Notes: a model not told the origin generated them from the letters alone. A DNA stretch of 64,000 nt from Babylonia areolata (GCF_041734735.1 NC_134905.1:9307415-9371414), one strand, 5' to 3'; positions 60,187 to 62,276 are shown, counted from the first letter of the stretch. Numbers and translations: made by a program.

Positions 60187-62276
60187 ATAAATAAGACAAA
60201 GTTGAAAACCAACACCTATTTTGTTAAACAAAAAAAATAGAGGCAAGGCCTTCAAGACTCACTTGTGTTACACTTAAAAAATAAAAAAAAGAAGCTATTC
60301 ATTAAAATGTGTTCTGTATTTGTTATTATAAAGCTTCGGGTTAAAAAAAAAAAAAAAAAAGAAAGAAAGGAAAAAAAAAAGTCCTGAAGGAAGATTCGTA
60401 CCCCGCGTGTTCGGGTGAGAAGAAACTGTCTTACCCATTACACTATCATTGCTCCTTAACTGACGTTCAAAAATTTAACATTTAAACATGCTTTTTTAAG
60501 GGCGATAAATCGATCGCGGTATTCACAGTGAGAACGCTGTTTAAATCATATTATTCTGGTGTATCTTGGGTATTCAAAAAATCTGTAAGGTCAATTAAAA
60601 ATTCTTTTTAAGTCCCCGGTAAAGGAGACGTGGCTATCGCTGCAATCACACTGCAACATTTAGCCGTTTTCTCTGGATCTAGATAGATGTACAAGCTTAG
60701 TTACACCCGCCGGGAATGTACGACATGGTCGATTCAATTTCTCTTTTATGTTCATTCTAGTTTTATAATTTTAAAGTTGTTATGAAAATTGAGTATTCTG
60801 TTAAACTAAAAACATGCAGAGCCAAGTACAAGTACTTCTAAACGTCGTATGAAGTGAAAAGGACTTCATTTTGAGAAAAGTCAAGACTGGAAATTTTTAC
60901 GTTTCATCAAGGGTATTAACTCTCATGGTTTATTATTTTAAACTGTGAATTCCAACTGATTTTGTTGATATTTTTATGGCAGTTTGGGGCATAATCCAGT
61001 AAGTGATGAGGCGTTCACAAATCTTTCTCTGAATAAATATTTAACGGTCTCCTTCTCCAACTTTCCATCACATGTTATCGTGTATTGTCGATTGAATATA
61101 GGATTGAACGGGCTGGTCAACTACTTGAAACAAAATGGCATCCTTCGTGTTCACGAGGAATATGAGCACGCGCTTTGAATATGTATAAATATGTGTAGCA
61201 ATTGATTTTTGCCCATGACCTTCAGGGATCAGCCAATAGATCTATAAAATCCACTCGTAGTATTGATTTTAATATTTTCCAAAAAAGACCACTTGGGCGA
61301 ATGAACACAGTGAAAGCCCTGTACACTGAGAGTAAAACACACAAGCTTTTTATGTATTGAGCATAATTTCAAAATGTAATGTTTAAGATGAGAAAGATCA
61401 GTTTAAAGCAAATTAACCCCCCTAGCATCAAGCTAATTACAGATTAATTTCCCTTTTTTACTATCTGCACCAAAGACATGCACCAGAAATATAACTTCCA
61501 TGCTTTGCAGAAGAAGTTCCTGAACAAAAAATGATAAAAATGACTGCTCTTGATGCTGTGTCAGAATATCAGATCAAAGTGCCAAGTTTAGAGAATTTTT
61601 AAAAAAATTATAACTATAACAGTAAATTCAGTTTGCATATCATTTGGCTTCTTTAAAAAAAAAAAAAAAAATTGTGCCCATCCCAGAGGTGCAATATTGT
61701 TTTAAACAAGATGACTGGAAAGAACTGAATTTTTCCTATTTTTATGCCAAATTTGTTGTCAATTGACAAAGTATTTGCAGAGAAAATGGCAATGTTAAAG
61801 TTTGCCACACACACACACACACACACAGAGAACCGAACACCGGGTTAAAACACAGACTCACTTTGTTTACACAAGTGAGTTAAAAATCCTAATTTTAGCT
61901 GCCAACCGGCAGCTTTTTCACAGACTACTTATAACAAGTGACGTAATGCTATTTACGTCATCTTTCTGACAGTACATGACGTTTTCTACTACGTAAAGTT
62001 ATCGTGTTCTAAATATTCCTTCAATTGTCTATGTACACATCACTCTTTTTCACTCTCACTCTCTCTGTATGTATGTATGTTTGTATAAACACACACACAC
62101 ACACACAACTCACCTTTATATCCCCCATGAGGAAAACGCCCGTTGTCCAACTCGTCGTTTTTAAAAGCCACCACCTTGCCTTCAAACGACAGATCTAGAA
62201 AACGGAGTTTGCAGCTACTGCTGCTGTTCGATTTTTTGTTATCCGTCGATGCGTTCGACGCTATGTCCGCCTTCAT
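15250..62276 (-). CDS. Unrecognised nine-exon host gene (~646 residues)
   Basis: I assembled this gene from nine minus-strand exons: 62276-62114, 35530-35322, 33778-33573, 33230-33160, 32111-32066, 29657-29533, 25787-25471, 17084-16575 and 15543-15250. Every intron starts GT and ends AG, most donors are close to GTRAGT, and codon phase is kept across all eight junctions, which is hard to get by chance. The predicted protein starts at an ATG at 62276 and stops with TAG at 15252-15250. No transmembrane segment or signal peptide is evident. It has a Ser/Asn-rich N-terminus (residues 1-22), a charged segment (65-95), Pro/Thr/Gly-rich low complexity (275-350) and a Glu/Lys-rich region (about 405-545). 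I do not recognise the family and give no function. All introns are loaded with transposons, and intron 1 is about 26.6 kb. The ATG and the very long first intron are the least certain parts. Confidence 0.75.
15640..15870 (+). mobile_element. Composite SINE, 5'-truncated (intron 8)
   Basis: Starts inside the core (GCACTGAAAAAGAACCCATG), runs through AGAAATCCACTGATAGGTAC and the tail module AAGCGCGTTGGGTAATGCTG to GAACTGAAAAC. It is the opposite orientation of the full copy at 43845-44222, and the order of modules is the same. Confidence 0.8.
15995..16240. repeat. CA-type microsatellites
   Basis: CA runs at 16001-16025 and 16140-16222, with CG-containing variants, between degenerate CA/CATA segments. 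Confidence 0.9.
16335..16555. repeat. TATTG/TACTG pentanucleotide array
   Basis: About 220 bp of degenerate five-base repeats (GTATT, GTACT, GCATT) beginning only ~20 bp inside intron 8 from the exon 8 donor. Related arrays occur at 43480-43685 and, in the reverse sense, 53825-54035. Confidence 0.9.
16575..17084 (-). CDS. Host gene exon 8, Glu/Lys-rich
   Basis: A 510-bp exon, phase 0 at both ends, residues ~380-549. Acceptor TTTCACACTGCAG precedes the start [19 protein letters not shown]; donor is CCTGAG|GTAAGA. After a Pro-rich opening, most of the exon is a Glu/Lys/Asp/Thr low-complexity region with repeated EEK and KEE units (about residues 405-545), probably coiled or disordered. The ordered opening [11 protein letters not shown] suggests a conserved short motif joined to the end of exon 7. 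Confidence 0.8.
17141..18292. repeat. 54-bp minisatellite (intron 7), ~21 copies
   Basis: Unit of the form GACAGAGCTTACAGGTCAGG followed by ATGTCAGTGAAGGGCTGTCA and CCTCACTGTGATAA. The period is 54 bp, a multiple of three, so long plus-strand frames stay open by arithmetic alone. In the left half, two unit variants (GTCAGTGAAGGG and GTCAGGTAAGAG) alternate, giving a 108-bp higher-order repeat; the right half is dominated by the first variant with TTGAGATAA. Confidence 0.95.
18293..19320. other. No gene seen (intron 7)
   Basis: AT-rich sequence. About 140 bp near 18860-19000 (AGGCAGCCATACCAAACTAC) looks like a worn fragment of a SINE related to the one at 33930-34275. Otherwise nothing is recognised. 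Confidence 0.45.
19330..19372. repeat. (TG)n microsatellite
   Basis: About 40 bp of TG repeats with one TT interruption. Confidence 0.95.
19515..19730. repeat. CAAT/CAGT tetranucleotide repeat
   Basis: Degenerate AATC/AGTC tetranucleotides covering about 200 bp. Confidence 0.85.
19904..19991. repeat. Compound CA-TA-GA microsatellite
   Basis: CT, CA, TA and GA runs follow one another without interruption. Confidence 0.95.
20096..20551 (+). repeat. 456-bp duplicated block, copy in SINE
   Basis: Nearly identical to 26156-26611, in the same orientation. It contains a CA-rich start, about 320 bp of otherwise unrepeated flank, and the first ~100 bp of the truncated RTE LINE that continues only at the other site. 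It ends at CTGTAGACTCAC. Since the LINE junction is complete only at 26.5 kb, this copy is the derived one. Confidence 0.85.
20619..20738 (+). mobile_element. SINE tail module, solo
   Basis: AAGGCCTGACTAAGCGGGTT through GTGACGCCTCCGTCCTTGAG. It is the ~120-bp 3' module of the composite SINE without core or head. Confidence 0.8.
20739..21009. other. No feature seen
   Basis: Intronic sequence without recognisable repeats or coding signal. Confidence 0.4.
21010..25195 (+). mobile_element. RTE-like LINE, apparently full length, intact ORF
   Basis: A GC-rich leader (about 21010-21740) precedes the 1116-codon ORF. A short 3' region contains GATGACAACGATGGTCATC, similar in wording to the end of the second copy (GGTCATCTTCGA near 29205). 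It sits in intron 7 of the host gene, antisense to it. Exact ends and target-site duplication are not clear to me. Confidence 0.8.
21741..25091 (+). CDS. LINE polyprotein: endonuclease, reverse transcriptase, C2H2 finger
   Basis: A 1116-residue protein uninterrupted from ATG to stop. Residues ~54-310 form an AP-endonuclease domain: GAWNIRTL (57-64), SETRL (95-99), SAYAPT (170-175), LGDFSAR (206-212), LIDYVIV (275-281) and TDHRLV (302-307). The reverse transcriptase spans roughly 520-880, with YVDLTKAFD (catalytic Asp 683), [10 protein letters not shown] (739-748) and FADD (802-805). The thumb/C-terminal region has [18 protein letters not shown], and the last 24 residues hold C-X2-C-X12-H-X3-H (Cys1095, Cys1098, His1111, His1115). 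Oddity: the endonuclease box normally reads GDFNAR and here has Ser210 in place of the Asn, which may impair nicking. The protein would copy its RNA at a nicked target in the nucleus. Relatives are numerous in molluscs; the RTE-like clade call is by motif memory. Confidence 0.9.
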   Translation: MHCSPPWHEEGARKGALKIACSISPWPAYRGWRGPYISGRNNKKEKKKTRIVPLTIGAWNIRTLLDRDNADRPQRRTALVASELARYNIDIAALSETRLAGEGELCEQGSGYTFFWSGRGSEERREAGVGFAVKTALVSKLAGIPKGVNDRLMTMKLPLASGQKHLTIVSAYAPTMTNLDEVKAKFYEDLHSVIAAIPKADKLIILGDFSARVGSDYISWDGVIGKHGVGHCNPNGLLLLQTCAEHELLITNTVFCLPTRNRTSWMHPRSKHWHLIDYVIVRKRDRQDVRVTKTMCGAECWTDHRLVVSKLNIRIQPKRRPQGQKAPKRLNIAKLKNITIKQSFAELLEDRLESASLDNQNVESDWRTLRELIYSTASETLGPMTRKHKDWFDENCDEIKQLLDEKRRLHQAYLSNPKSTSKKDAYDAIRRTVQQKLRQMQDKWLSDKADEIQGYADRHDMKRFYDALKEVYGPTSSGSSPLLSADGNTLITEKDKILERWAEHFSSVLNRPSSINDEAIDRLPQVPINEALDDPPTPLETQKAIHLLSSGKAPGSDSIPAEVYKDGGTVLTEKLHQLYSLMWKEETIPQDFKDASIIHLYKRKGNRQACDNHRGISLLSIAGKILARILLNRLTAHLDQGHLPESQCGFRKERGTTDMVFAARQLQEKCQEQNADLFSTYVDLTKAFDTVSREGLWKIMAKYGCPRKFISLVSQFHEGTQARIQDKVETSAPFAVTNGVKQGCVLAPTLFSLMFSAMLTDAFRDGDVGIGLKYRTDGKLFNLRRLQAKTKVMTDIIRDFLFADDCALNAGSEADMQLSVDKFATASRNFGLTISTRKTEVLHQPAPGKPYVEPNITVNGQRLSVVERFTYLGSTLSRNATIDDEVNVRIARASATFGRLNANVWNRRGISLETKLKVYRAVVLPTLLYACETWTVYQRHAKKLNHFHTTCLRKLLNIKWQDRTPDTEVLAKATLPSIFTILMQSQLRWAGHVARMPDHRLPKRLFYGKLQQGKRSHGGQKKRFRDTLKVSLKAFDINPDSWEESAVDRDKWRAAVHKGGKLCEANRTAAAVQKRQARKSRANKLPDNGMPVFVCPNCQRTFRAQIELFSHLRIHR
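25221..25252. repeat. (CA)n microsatellite
   Basis: A pure CA run. Confidence 0.95.
25471..25787 (-). CDS. Host gene exon 7
   Basis: A 317-bp exon giving the end of codon 274 and residues 275-379. The acceptor lies after a CT-repeat pyrimidine tract (TCTCTCTCTCTCAG). The donor GCGC|GTGAGG gives phase 0 into exon 8; an alternative donor 15 bp downstream (TTT|GTGAGG) also keeps phase and would add five residues. Content: an acidic start, Thr/Arg/Pro/Gly low complexity including a five-Gly run, and an ordered end, [18 protein letters not shown], that continues into [11 protein letters not shown] in exon 8. Confidence 0.75.
25956..26036. repeat. 40-bp perfect tandem duplication
   Basis: CAGTACATAAAAAGGTACAA followed by AATAAATCGAAAATCATACA occurs twice in a row with a 40-bp period. 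Confidence 0.9.
26156..26611 (+). repeat. 456-bp duplicated block, source copy
   Basis: Partner of 20096-20551. Here the LINE part continues uninterrupted into the rest of the element, so this is the likely template. Confidence 0.85.
26513..29245 (+). mobile_element. Second RTE-like LINE copy, 5'-truncated and decayed
   Basis: Same family as 21010-25195. It starts inside the endonuclease (GYTSFWSGR at about 26516) and continues through LGDCNARVG (26800), WMHHRSRHW, the linker, [16 protein letters not shown] (27760), the RT core [14 protein letters not shown] (28320-28360), FADDCALNA (28510) and the C-terminal [14 protein letters not shown] (28815). It also ends in a C-X2-C-X12-H-X3-H finger (29109-29172). 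The endonuclease Asn lost in the intact copy is present here. There is a stop near 26548, frameshifts near 27600, 27830, 27990 and 28130, and a deletion of roughly 100 codons near 28745-28765. Protein similarity to the first copy is clear but far from identity, so they are different subfamilies. Confidence 0.88.
29533..29657 (-). CDS. Host gene exon 6
   Basis: A 125-bp exon: one base completing codon 232, residues 233-273, and one base of codon 274. It has a strong acceptor (CTCCTCCTTCCCCATGTGCAG region) and donor CCCGG|GTAAGC. The peptide is compact and ordered-looking, with [20 protein letters not shown] and then [10 protein letters not shown], and contains two Cys. This is probably among the most conserved parts of the protein. 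Confidence 0.75.
29940..30012. repeat. CA/CGCA microsatellite
   Basis: Mixed CA and CGCA repeats next to the 3' tail of the LINE at 30015. Confidence 0.9.
30015..30830 (-). mobile_element. CR1/Jockey-like LINE, 3' half, decayed
   Basis: Minus-strand remnants of the RT thumb and C-terminus: [20 protein letters not shown] (about 30705-30645), then the [16 protein letters not shown] box (near 30405) and [16 protein letters not shown]. It ends in a (TAA/TAATGA)n tail with the GCGCTCAACAAGTATCCATT wording at 30033-30052. It has several frameshifts, and a CA/GT simple repeat has expanded near 30745-30770. It lies in intron 5 of the host gene, in sense orientation. Confidence 0.8.
31411..31995. mobile_element. 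LINE with inverted 5' segment
   Basis: On the minus strand, 31411-31585 translates without a break to RT domain text: [20 protein letters not shown], then [21 protein letters not shown]. Directly after it on the plus strand, 31668-31780 reads [15 protein letters not shown], the C-terminal Cys/His region of the same kind of LINE. A 3' region follows, ending near AACAAACCATTCATTG (31972-31987). A 5' part turned around in front of the 3' part is the classic result of twin priming during LINE insertion. Confidence 0.65.
32066..32111 (-). CDS. Host gene exon 5 (46-bp microexon-like)
   Basis: Two bases completing codon 217, residues 218-231 ([14 protein letters not shown]), and two bases of codon 232. 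The acceptor is GTTTGTCGATAG after a T-rich tract; the donor is GAGA|GTGAGT. I searched for it because exons 4 and 6 have incompatible phases on their own, and this exon resolves both. Its small size makes it the hardest to prove. Confidence 0.65.
32716..32846. repeat. CA/CG microsatellite
   Basis: CA runs interrupted by (CG)n and CGCA blocks; potentially Z-DNA forming. Confidence 0.95.
32880..33150. repeat. Dispersed repeat, copy 1
   Basis: Matches 42300-42600 along its length with moderate divergence: GGAGA.CCTGCACTGC, CAGTAGTGCCTGTT, GGACACCACCTACTA, CGGAGCCAGAC-like text, AATCTGCCGACAC and GGAAGTGGAGGGG. There are no terminal repeats or ORF. It ends about 10 bp from the exon 4 donor. Confidence 0.7.
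33160..33230 (-). CDS. Host gene exon 4
   Basis: A 71-bp exon: one base completing codon 193, residues 194-216, and one base of codon 217. Acceptor ACAATGTTCTTACAG, donor CAGA|GTAAGT, close to consensus. The peptide [20 protein letters not shown] followed by LDQ is basic and probably helical. Confidence 0.75.
33270..33545. repeat. CA/CT microsatellites
   Basis: CT at 33273-33291, degenerate CA to 33487, CT at 33488-33519 and CA at 33520-33545. The repeat ends only ~28 bp from the exon 3 donor. Confidence 0.95.
33573..33778 (-). CDS. Host gene exon 3
   Basis: A 206-bp exon: residues 125-192 and two bases of codon 193. Acceptor CTATTCCCCATACACAG is followed at once by ATG ([20 protein letters not shown]), in phase 0 from exon 2. 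This ATG could therefore also serve as a start in a shorter transcript. Donor CCAC|GTGAGT. The second half, [20 protein letters not shown], looks ordered. Confidence 0.78.
33930..34275 (-). mobile_element. Core-type SINE, third family
   Basis: Contains CTCTTAGCGCTTCACAAACA, CGGGCTGCCTATCTGGGTAG and a conserved block GGATTACAGGATCTTTAACG. I know this wording from abundant molluscan SINEs; the strand is a best guess. It lies in intron 2. Confidence 0.6.
34480..35000 (-). mobile_element. CR1-group LINE fragment
   Basis: Minus strand: [20 protein letters not shown] (about 34942-34883; a YxDD catalytic box with the usual second Asp), then LNVGKTR. After an A/GA-rich insertion at 34780-34818 comes [20 protein letters not shown] (34740-34681) and [13 protein letters not shown] (near 34575). 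Truncated at both ends and frameshifted. Confidence 0.75.
35322..35530 (-). CDS. Host gene exon 2
   Basis: A 209-bp exon: two bases completing codon 55 and residues 56-124. Acceptor TTTTATCTTTCCCTAG; donor CCAAG|GTCAGT. The peptide starts [20 protein letters not shown] and goes on with a strongly charged segment ([16 protein letters not shown]). It then has a Trp/His-containing stretch and ends [11 protein letters not shown] content is well above the flanking intron. Its 5' edge has been copied twice into intron 1 (see 35655-35690 and 36578-36740). Confidence 0.8.
35555..35940. repeat. GAT-type microsatellite
   Basis: Long degenerate GATGAT/GATGGT array just upstream of exon 2 on the gene strand. 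It includes the copied acceptor near 35670. Confidence 0.95.
35655..35690 (-). pseudogene. Copied exon 2 acceptor
   Basis: On the minus strand, CTTCCCTTTTCCCCAG|GCAGCAAGAG repeats the exon 2 boundary with an intact AG. The exon match stops after ten bases. It could act as a cryptic acceptor. Confidence 0.6.
35962..36571. mobile_element. Hairpin-ended element, copy 1
   Basis: Begins CAAGAGGGGCAAGGCCTTCA then GACTCACTTGTG (35982-35993). It ends with a hairpin, GACTCACTT-TGTTTACAC-AAGTGAGTC, at 36545-36571, whose outer arm CACAAGTGAGTC is the exact complement of the 5' GACTCACTTGTG. The AT-rich interior has no ORF. Copies: 58942-59527 and, longer, 60238-61881. Class unknown; it behaves like a non-autonomous DNA transposon. 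It has inserted next to the copied exon 2 edge. Confidence 0.75.
36578..36740 (-). pseudogene. Partial copy of exon 2 and its upstream intron
   Basis: 36578-36612 on the minus strand resembles the first ~31 bases of exon 2 (AAGCAAGAGACACCTCCATA) with a few changes. The sequence beyond it keeps the intron's CATCGTTTATTAATTC and GAT-repeat order. The acceptor AG is not preserved (CCGG). Confidence 0.6.
36741..38700. other. No gene seen (intron 1)
   Basis: GA microsatellite at 37310-37384 followed by a G-rich run, a purine-rich stretch near 36950-36985, and A-rich tracts near 37780-37806 and 38160-38210. Nothing coding is supported. Confidence 0.5.
38705..40392 (-). mobile_element. CR1/Jockey-like LINE, RT half to 3' end
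   Basis: Minus strand, in order. Fingers: [20 protein letters not shown] then [20 protein letters not shown] (about 40235-40120). Palm: [20 protein letters not shown] (39963-39904). Then [20 protein letters not shown], a LTRLDYCNS box near 39305, [20 protein letters not shown] (39165-39106) and [20 protein letters not shown] (38970-38911). The 3' tail is TATAAATATCATCATTATCA. A few stops and frameshifts break it. The 5' part with the endonuclease is absent. The same family recurs at 54665-55650. Confidence 0.87.
40395..40800 (-). mobile_element. Core-type SINE, second family, near full length
   Basis: Minus strand: the tRNA-like head GTGATGGCCTAGAGGTAACG with B-box GGTTCGAATCACG, then the core (CGATAAACCGAGGTCCCGTG, CGTAAAAGAACCCACGGCAA), then the 3' part GGCGCTGTAGTATAGCGACG and CAGCCCGAATTTCACACAGA, with an AAATACAAATAC tail at 40395-40415. 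It abuts the broken 5' end of the LINE at 40392. The core is shared with the composite SINE, but head and tail differ. Confidence 0.85.
40912..40965. repeat. (GTT)n/(GGT)n microsatellite
   Basis: TTG triplets pass into GGT triplets. Confidence 0.95.
41000..42180. other. No gene seen; purine-rich tracts
   Basis: ATT run at 41322-41342, A/GA-rich stretches at 41345-41480 and 41530-41625, and a G-run near 41949-41972 flanked by GA repeats. Two similar segments, 41640-41720 and 41780-41860, share CATTCAGT and GTGTCT.GATGA wording and look like an old tandem duplication. Confidence 0.5.
42300..42600. repeat. Dispersed repeat, copy 2
   Basis: Partner of 32880-33150: AGGAGACCCTGCACTGCCG, GGACACCACCTACTAAGTCC, CGGAGCCAGACTGAGTGAG, AATCTGCCGACACTGAGG and CGGAAGTGGAGGGGTGTCG. 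It may extend left to about 42190. Confidence 0.7.
42840..43037 (-). mobile_element. tRNA-derived SINE with CACTT tail
   Basis: Minus strand: GCCGTAGCGAAGTGGTTAGC (A-box), GCGGGTTCGAATCCCTGCGG (B-box), a body through GTGCTGTGGGCTTAAATTGG, and a terminal (ACTTC)n repeat at 42843-42865. Confidence 0.82.
43093..43152. repeat. (TG)n microsatellite
   Basis: TG repeat ending in CG-rich alternation. Confidence 0.95.
43480..43685. repeat. TGTGC/TGTAC pentanucleotide-like array
   Basis: Degenerate TTGTG, CTGTG and TATTG repeats, similar in type to 16335-16555. Confidence 0.85.
43845..44222 (-). mobile_element. Composite SINE, full-length reference copy
   Basis: Minus strand from 44222: GAAGGTGGCAGAATGGTTAA (A-box), GGGTTCGAATCCCC (B-box), core GTGAGATGAAAAACCGTGGC to GCGCACTGAAAAAGAACTCA, linker AGAAGAAATCCACTCTGATA, and tail module AAGCGCGTTGGATTATGCTG to GTGACGCCTCC and AGAAACTGAATC. 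The modules that occur separately elsewhere in this window are joined here. Confidence 0.85.
44405..44525 (+). mobile_element. SINE tail module, solo
   Basis: AAGGCCTGACTAAGCGCGTT through ACTGAAACTGAAACT. No core or head is attached. Confidence 0.82.
44820..44975 (-). mobile_element. Core-type SINE fragment, second family
   Basis: Contains the core (GTGCATGCTGCAAAATGGAC, CATCTCATCCGAATGACTAG) and the start of the GACCCATCACTCAAGGTGTA segment. Truncated on both sides. Confidence 0.75.
45318..45512. repeat. CA microsatellites
   Basis: CA/CGCA at 45318-45350 and CA at 45408-45512 with CG variants. Confidence 0.95.
45848..45899. repeat. (GT)n microsatellite
   Basis: GT repeat within a G-rich stretch. 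Confidence 0.95.
46050..46445. repeat. GA/CAGA, CA and ACT/GAA simple repeats
   Basis: CAGA-type repeats at 46058-46145, CA at 46190-46212, ACT/ACC triplets at 46350-46392 and GAAGAC/GAA triplets at 46397-46420. No gene is seen in 44980-46460. Confidence 0.85.
46465..46696 (-). mobile_element. TTAA-flanked MITE, solo copy
   Basis: Stand-alone copy of the array MITE with TTAA at 46465-46468 and 46693-46696, and the ends TTAACTCACTCAGTACG and CGGATGGAGAGAGTTAA. It is alignable end to end with the array copies and differs at a modest number of positions. It shows that the element moves independently of the satellite. Confidence 0.88.
47075..47440 (-). mobile_element. LINE 3' fragment, related to 47480-52935
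   Basis: Minus strand: a Cys/His C-terminal motif ([20 protein letters not shown] then [14 protein letters not shown], about 47400-47295) and a 3' region. It parallels the C-terminus of the neighbouring LINE but is a different subfamily. A GA microsatellite at 47440-47470 marks its broken 5' side. Confidence 0.75.
47801..49657 (-). CDS. LINE ORF2, reverse transcriptase to C-terminus
   Basis: A 618-codon open stretch. It opens in the RT fingers ([18 protein letters not shown]). Next come [20 protein letters not shown], palm motif A ([12 protein letters not shown]), [20 protein letters not shown], and catalytic box [11 protein letters not shown]. The thumb has [12 protein letters not shown] and [12 protein letters not shown]. 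Near the end is a Cys/His motif, [20 protein letters not shown]. The endonuclease half lies upstream in broken frames, so this protein is not expected to be made as such. Confidence 0.85.
   Translation of the reverse strand: MKNGKAAGPDGIIGEIFKNSITVIAPFLVLLFNQLFSSGSYPLQWSEAIIHPIFKKGDKNLPDNYRGVSLLNICSKLYSHVLNERLNKWTESNNVINDCQAGFRKKYSTVGHVFTLFTMVQKQLLLHKKLYVAFIDFRKAFDSVVRINLWKILKKRGMNGKMYQAITSIYNIVKARVRAGGELSDSFMCPSGLKQGEVCSPVLFSLFINELAEEVIQKGEHGIQLIPDLLEILILMFADDIILISDSIVGLQNQLNVLFDTAKKLGLIVNFEKSNVVIFRNGGYISEKETWFYGQNKLTVVNMYKYLGIIMSTRLSFTHSLNDMASRAKKGVITIFRFLWSLGEKSPTIFFKLFDAQIQPILSYGAEVWGIIANVDTVEKVHLFALKRFLNISLRTPNIMAYGELGRFPLYVNLYLKSIKYWLKILKMSPHRLPHKAYKMLLYYYYSNKNTWASSVCFFLYKFGFEEVWENQGVGNENEFLKVLRNKLIDEYKTQWSSDMLHSERFQFYGTFKSDLILSQYLQLVNHLRARISLIRMRLGVSELCVHKLRFRRNLSVNQLLCPFCEFQIETHFVLQCPKYQDLREQYIPTIYYNYPSQFKLTMLKRWSSALLCSLRKL
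51582..52901 (-). CDS. LINE ORF1, L1-type nucleic-acid-binding protein
   Basis: Starting at the ATG at 52901-52899. The N-terminal ~100 residues are predicted coiled coil (heptad-like Leu/Ile in [20 protein letters not shown] and later [20 protein letters not shown]). Then comes an L1-ORF1-like RRM region starting [20 protein letters not shown] with [10 protein letters not shown], followed by a C-terminal domain ([37 protein letters not shown]). The rest is His/Gly/Tyr/Arg-rich and then Thr/Asp/Lys-rich low complexity. By family knowledge such proteins trimerise and coat the LINE RNA. No zinc knuckle is visible. Confidence 0.8.
   Translation of the reverse strand: MESSSFDVTNEENIQKLLQSQKQDFENLLHKVLDCRLPAVTQQISANLEKAVCELKSEMHELRTKTSSLEETVTTAVHETYLAKQALSRLEGSLSQATAKLSDRIEKLEMFSRRENLKFFNVPRTSSPESYHECVTAVLSVLEGTVPGKVWCRDDIVRAHRLGHYNDNNSRPPPMIVKFTRWSDKMALLTQGKAALRRKDVSVAADLTDRQRETIKDYRHQGMHAYYRGNRLVVEEQKRPHISQWQRGHGDHRGRAQHDTRAYYSTGSSTGTSDRGNLRERGDGPTSESHHGYWYPDQRYDDGPSADFYRRYGGESWNHDGSEMQDWNYHVQPYPHYASMHHFPPLRSTRNANVISVRSDNTNVTQTGSMNDTMTQGHSTSQTSTETDKETAKGTDKETEKEIDESKDNTLTKNKRKHLLWTTKFTYADNRYLTVTRPP
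52936..53250. repeat. GA/CAGA microsatellites
   Basis: GAGA, CCGA and CAGA tracts at about 53022-53230 with a G-run near 53168. They lie immediately 5' of the LINE. Confidence 0.9.
53251..53820. repeat. Approximate ~130-bp repeats, no gene
   Basis: The phrases CTATGCTCTCACG, CACTTTCATCTTTGAAA and GAAACATGCACAAACACAAG recur with changes around 53450-53520, 53570-53640 and 53680-53765. This suggests an old degenerate tandem repeat. Confidence 0.5.
53825..54035. repeat. CAATA/CAATG pentanucleotide array
   Basis: Complementary sense of the TATTG arrays elsewhere: ACAATGCAATGCAGTGCAGT and ATACAATACAATACAATGCA. Confidence 0.9.
54411..54535 (+). mobile_element. SINE tail module, solo
   Basis: AAGGCCTGACTAAGCGCGTT through GATACTGAAACCG. 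It is followed by a GAT microsatellite (54548-54640). Confidence 0.83.
54665..55650 (+). mobile_element. CR1/Jockey-like LINE, 5'-truncated
   Basis: Same family as 38705-40392, plus strand. It begins just before the catalytic box ([13 protein letters not shown], 54678), then [39 protein letters not shown] (55140-55199), [20 protein letters not shown], and [20 protein letters not shown] (55401-55460). It ends with a TATAAAAATACTTATTATCA tail. Frameshifts near 54810, 54960 and 55080. Confidence 0.87.
55651..56870. other. No gene seen
   Basis: GA and CA runs near 55828-55865 and 55960-56020, and a TATG/TCTG tetranucleotide stretch at about 56460-56600. Nothing else is recognised. Confidence 0.5.
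56875..56945 (+). mobile_element. Core-type SINE fragment
   Basis: TTCATTCGGATGAAACAATA, AACCGAGGTCCCG and ACACTTAGCACAAG match the shared SINE core, without head or tail. Confidence 0.65.
57155..57365. repeat. ~130-bp tandem duplication with GT/CA expansion
   Basis: GTGTCCAAAAGCATGTGTGA to TTGACAAAGAA (57190-57235) is repeated as GTGTCCAAAAGTGTATCATG to TTGACAAAACC (57310-57355). A GT run precedes the first copy and a CA run separates the two. Confidence 0.75.
57366..58070. other. No gene seen (intron 1)
   Basis: A CA/CAGA-rich stretch to ~57490, then 400 bp of ordinary sequence with no recognised feature. Confidence 0.45.
58074..58290. repeat. (GT)n and (CA)n microsatellites facing each other
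   Basis: GT at 58074-58146 and CA at 58222-58262 are inversely complementary and could pair across an 80-bp G-rich spacer. GA follows at 58270-58295. Confidence 0.9.
58445..58540 (-). mobile_element. Possible LINE 3'-end scrap
   Basis: Minus strand CGTAATGGGCCATCGGCCAT followed by AATAAAATTTTCGC resembles the 3' terminal wording of the LINE at 47480. It is too short to be sure. Confidence 0.35.
58750..58930. repeat. (TG)n microsatellites
   Basis: TG at 58753-58783 and, degenerate, 58886-58930. Confidence 0.9.
58942..59527. mobile_element. Hairpin-ended element, copy 2
   Basis: Starts ACAAGAGAGGCAAGGCCTTC, 5' GACTCACTTATG at 58966, and ends with the GACTCACTT...AAGTGAGTC hairpin at 59501-59527. 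Its interior matches copy 1 closely (GCACCAAAACGTTTG, CATCCCAGAGGTGCAATATT) but its first ~100 bp resemble copy 3 (CAAGCTTTTTATGTATTGAG). Confidence 0.78.
59528..60237. other. No gene seen
   Basis: G-run at 59571-59587, GA at 59985-60008, and a CA-TA compound microsatellite at 60141-60186. Otherwise unrecognised. Confidence 0.45.
60238..61881. mobile_element. Hairpin-ended element, long copy 3
   Basis: It has the same beginning (AGGCAAGGCCTTCAAGACTC) and the same terminal hairpin (to 61881) as copies 1 and 2 but is about 1.6 kb long. The extra interior has a tRNA-like segment on the minus strand (AGCAATGATAGTGTAATGGG with a B-box-like GGTACGAATCTTC, 60388-60462) and a 64-codon plus-strand frame (60984-61178) of no recognised family. 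The shorter copies look like internal-deletion derivatives, or this copy took up an insertion. Confidence 0.65.
61882..62113. other. Intron 1 start region
   Basis: Intronic sequence next to the exon 1 donor, with a short CA run at 62091-62108 only about 5 bp from the donor. Confidence 0.5.
62114..62276 (-). CDS. Host gene exon 1 (coding start)
   Basis: A 163-bp coding part: residues 1-54 and one base of codon 55, donor TAAAG|GTGAGT. The ATG (context GCGAAGATGA) opens [20 protein letters not shown], then a more ordered [20 protein letters not shown] and GRFPHGGYK. The frame stays open 15 codons upstream of the ATG to a TAA, and an acceptor-like TTTTTTTAAGCTTCAG lies at the same place. An internal exon with a further upstream start therefore cannot be excluded. 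Confidence 0.65.
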
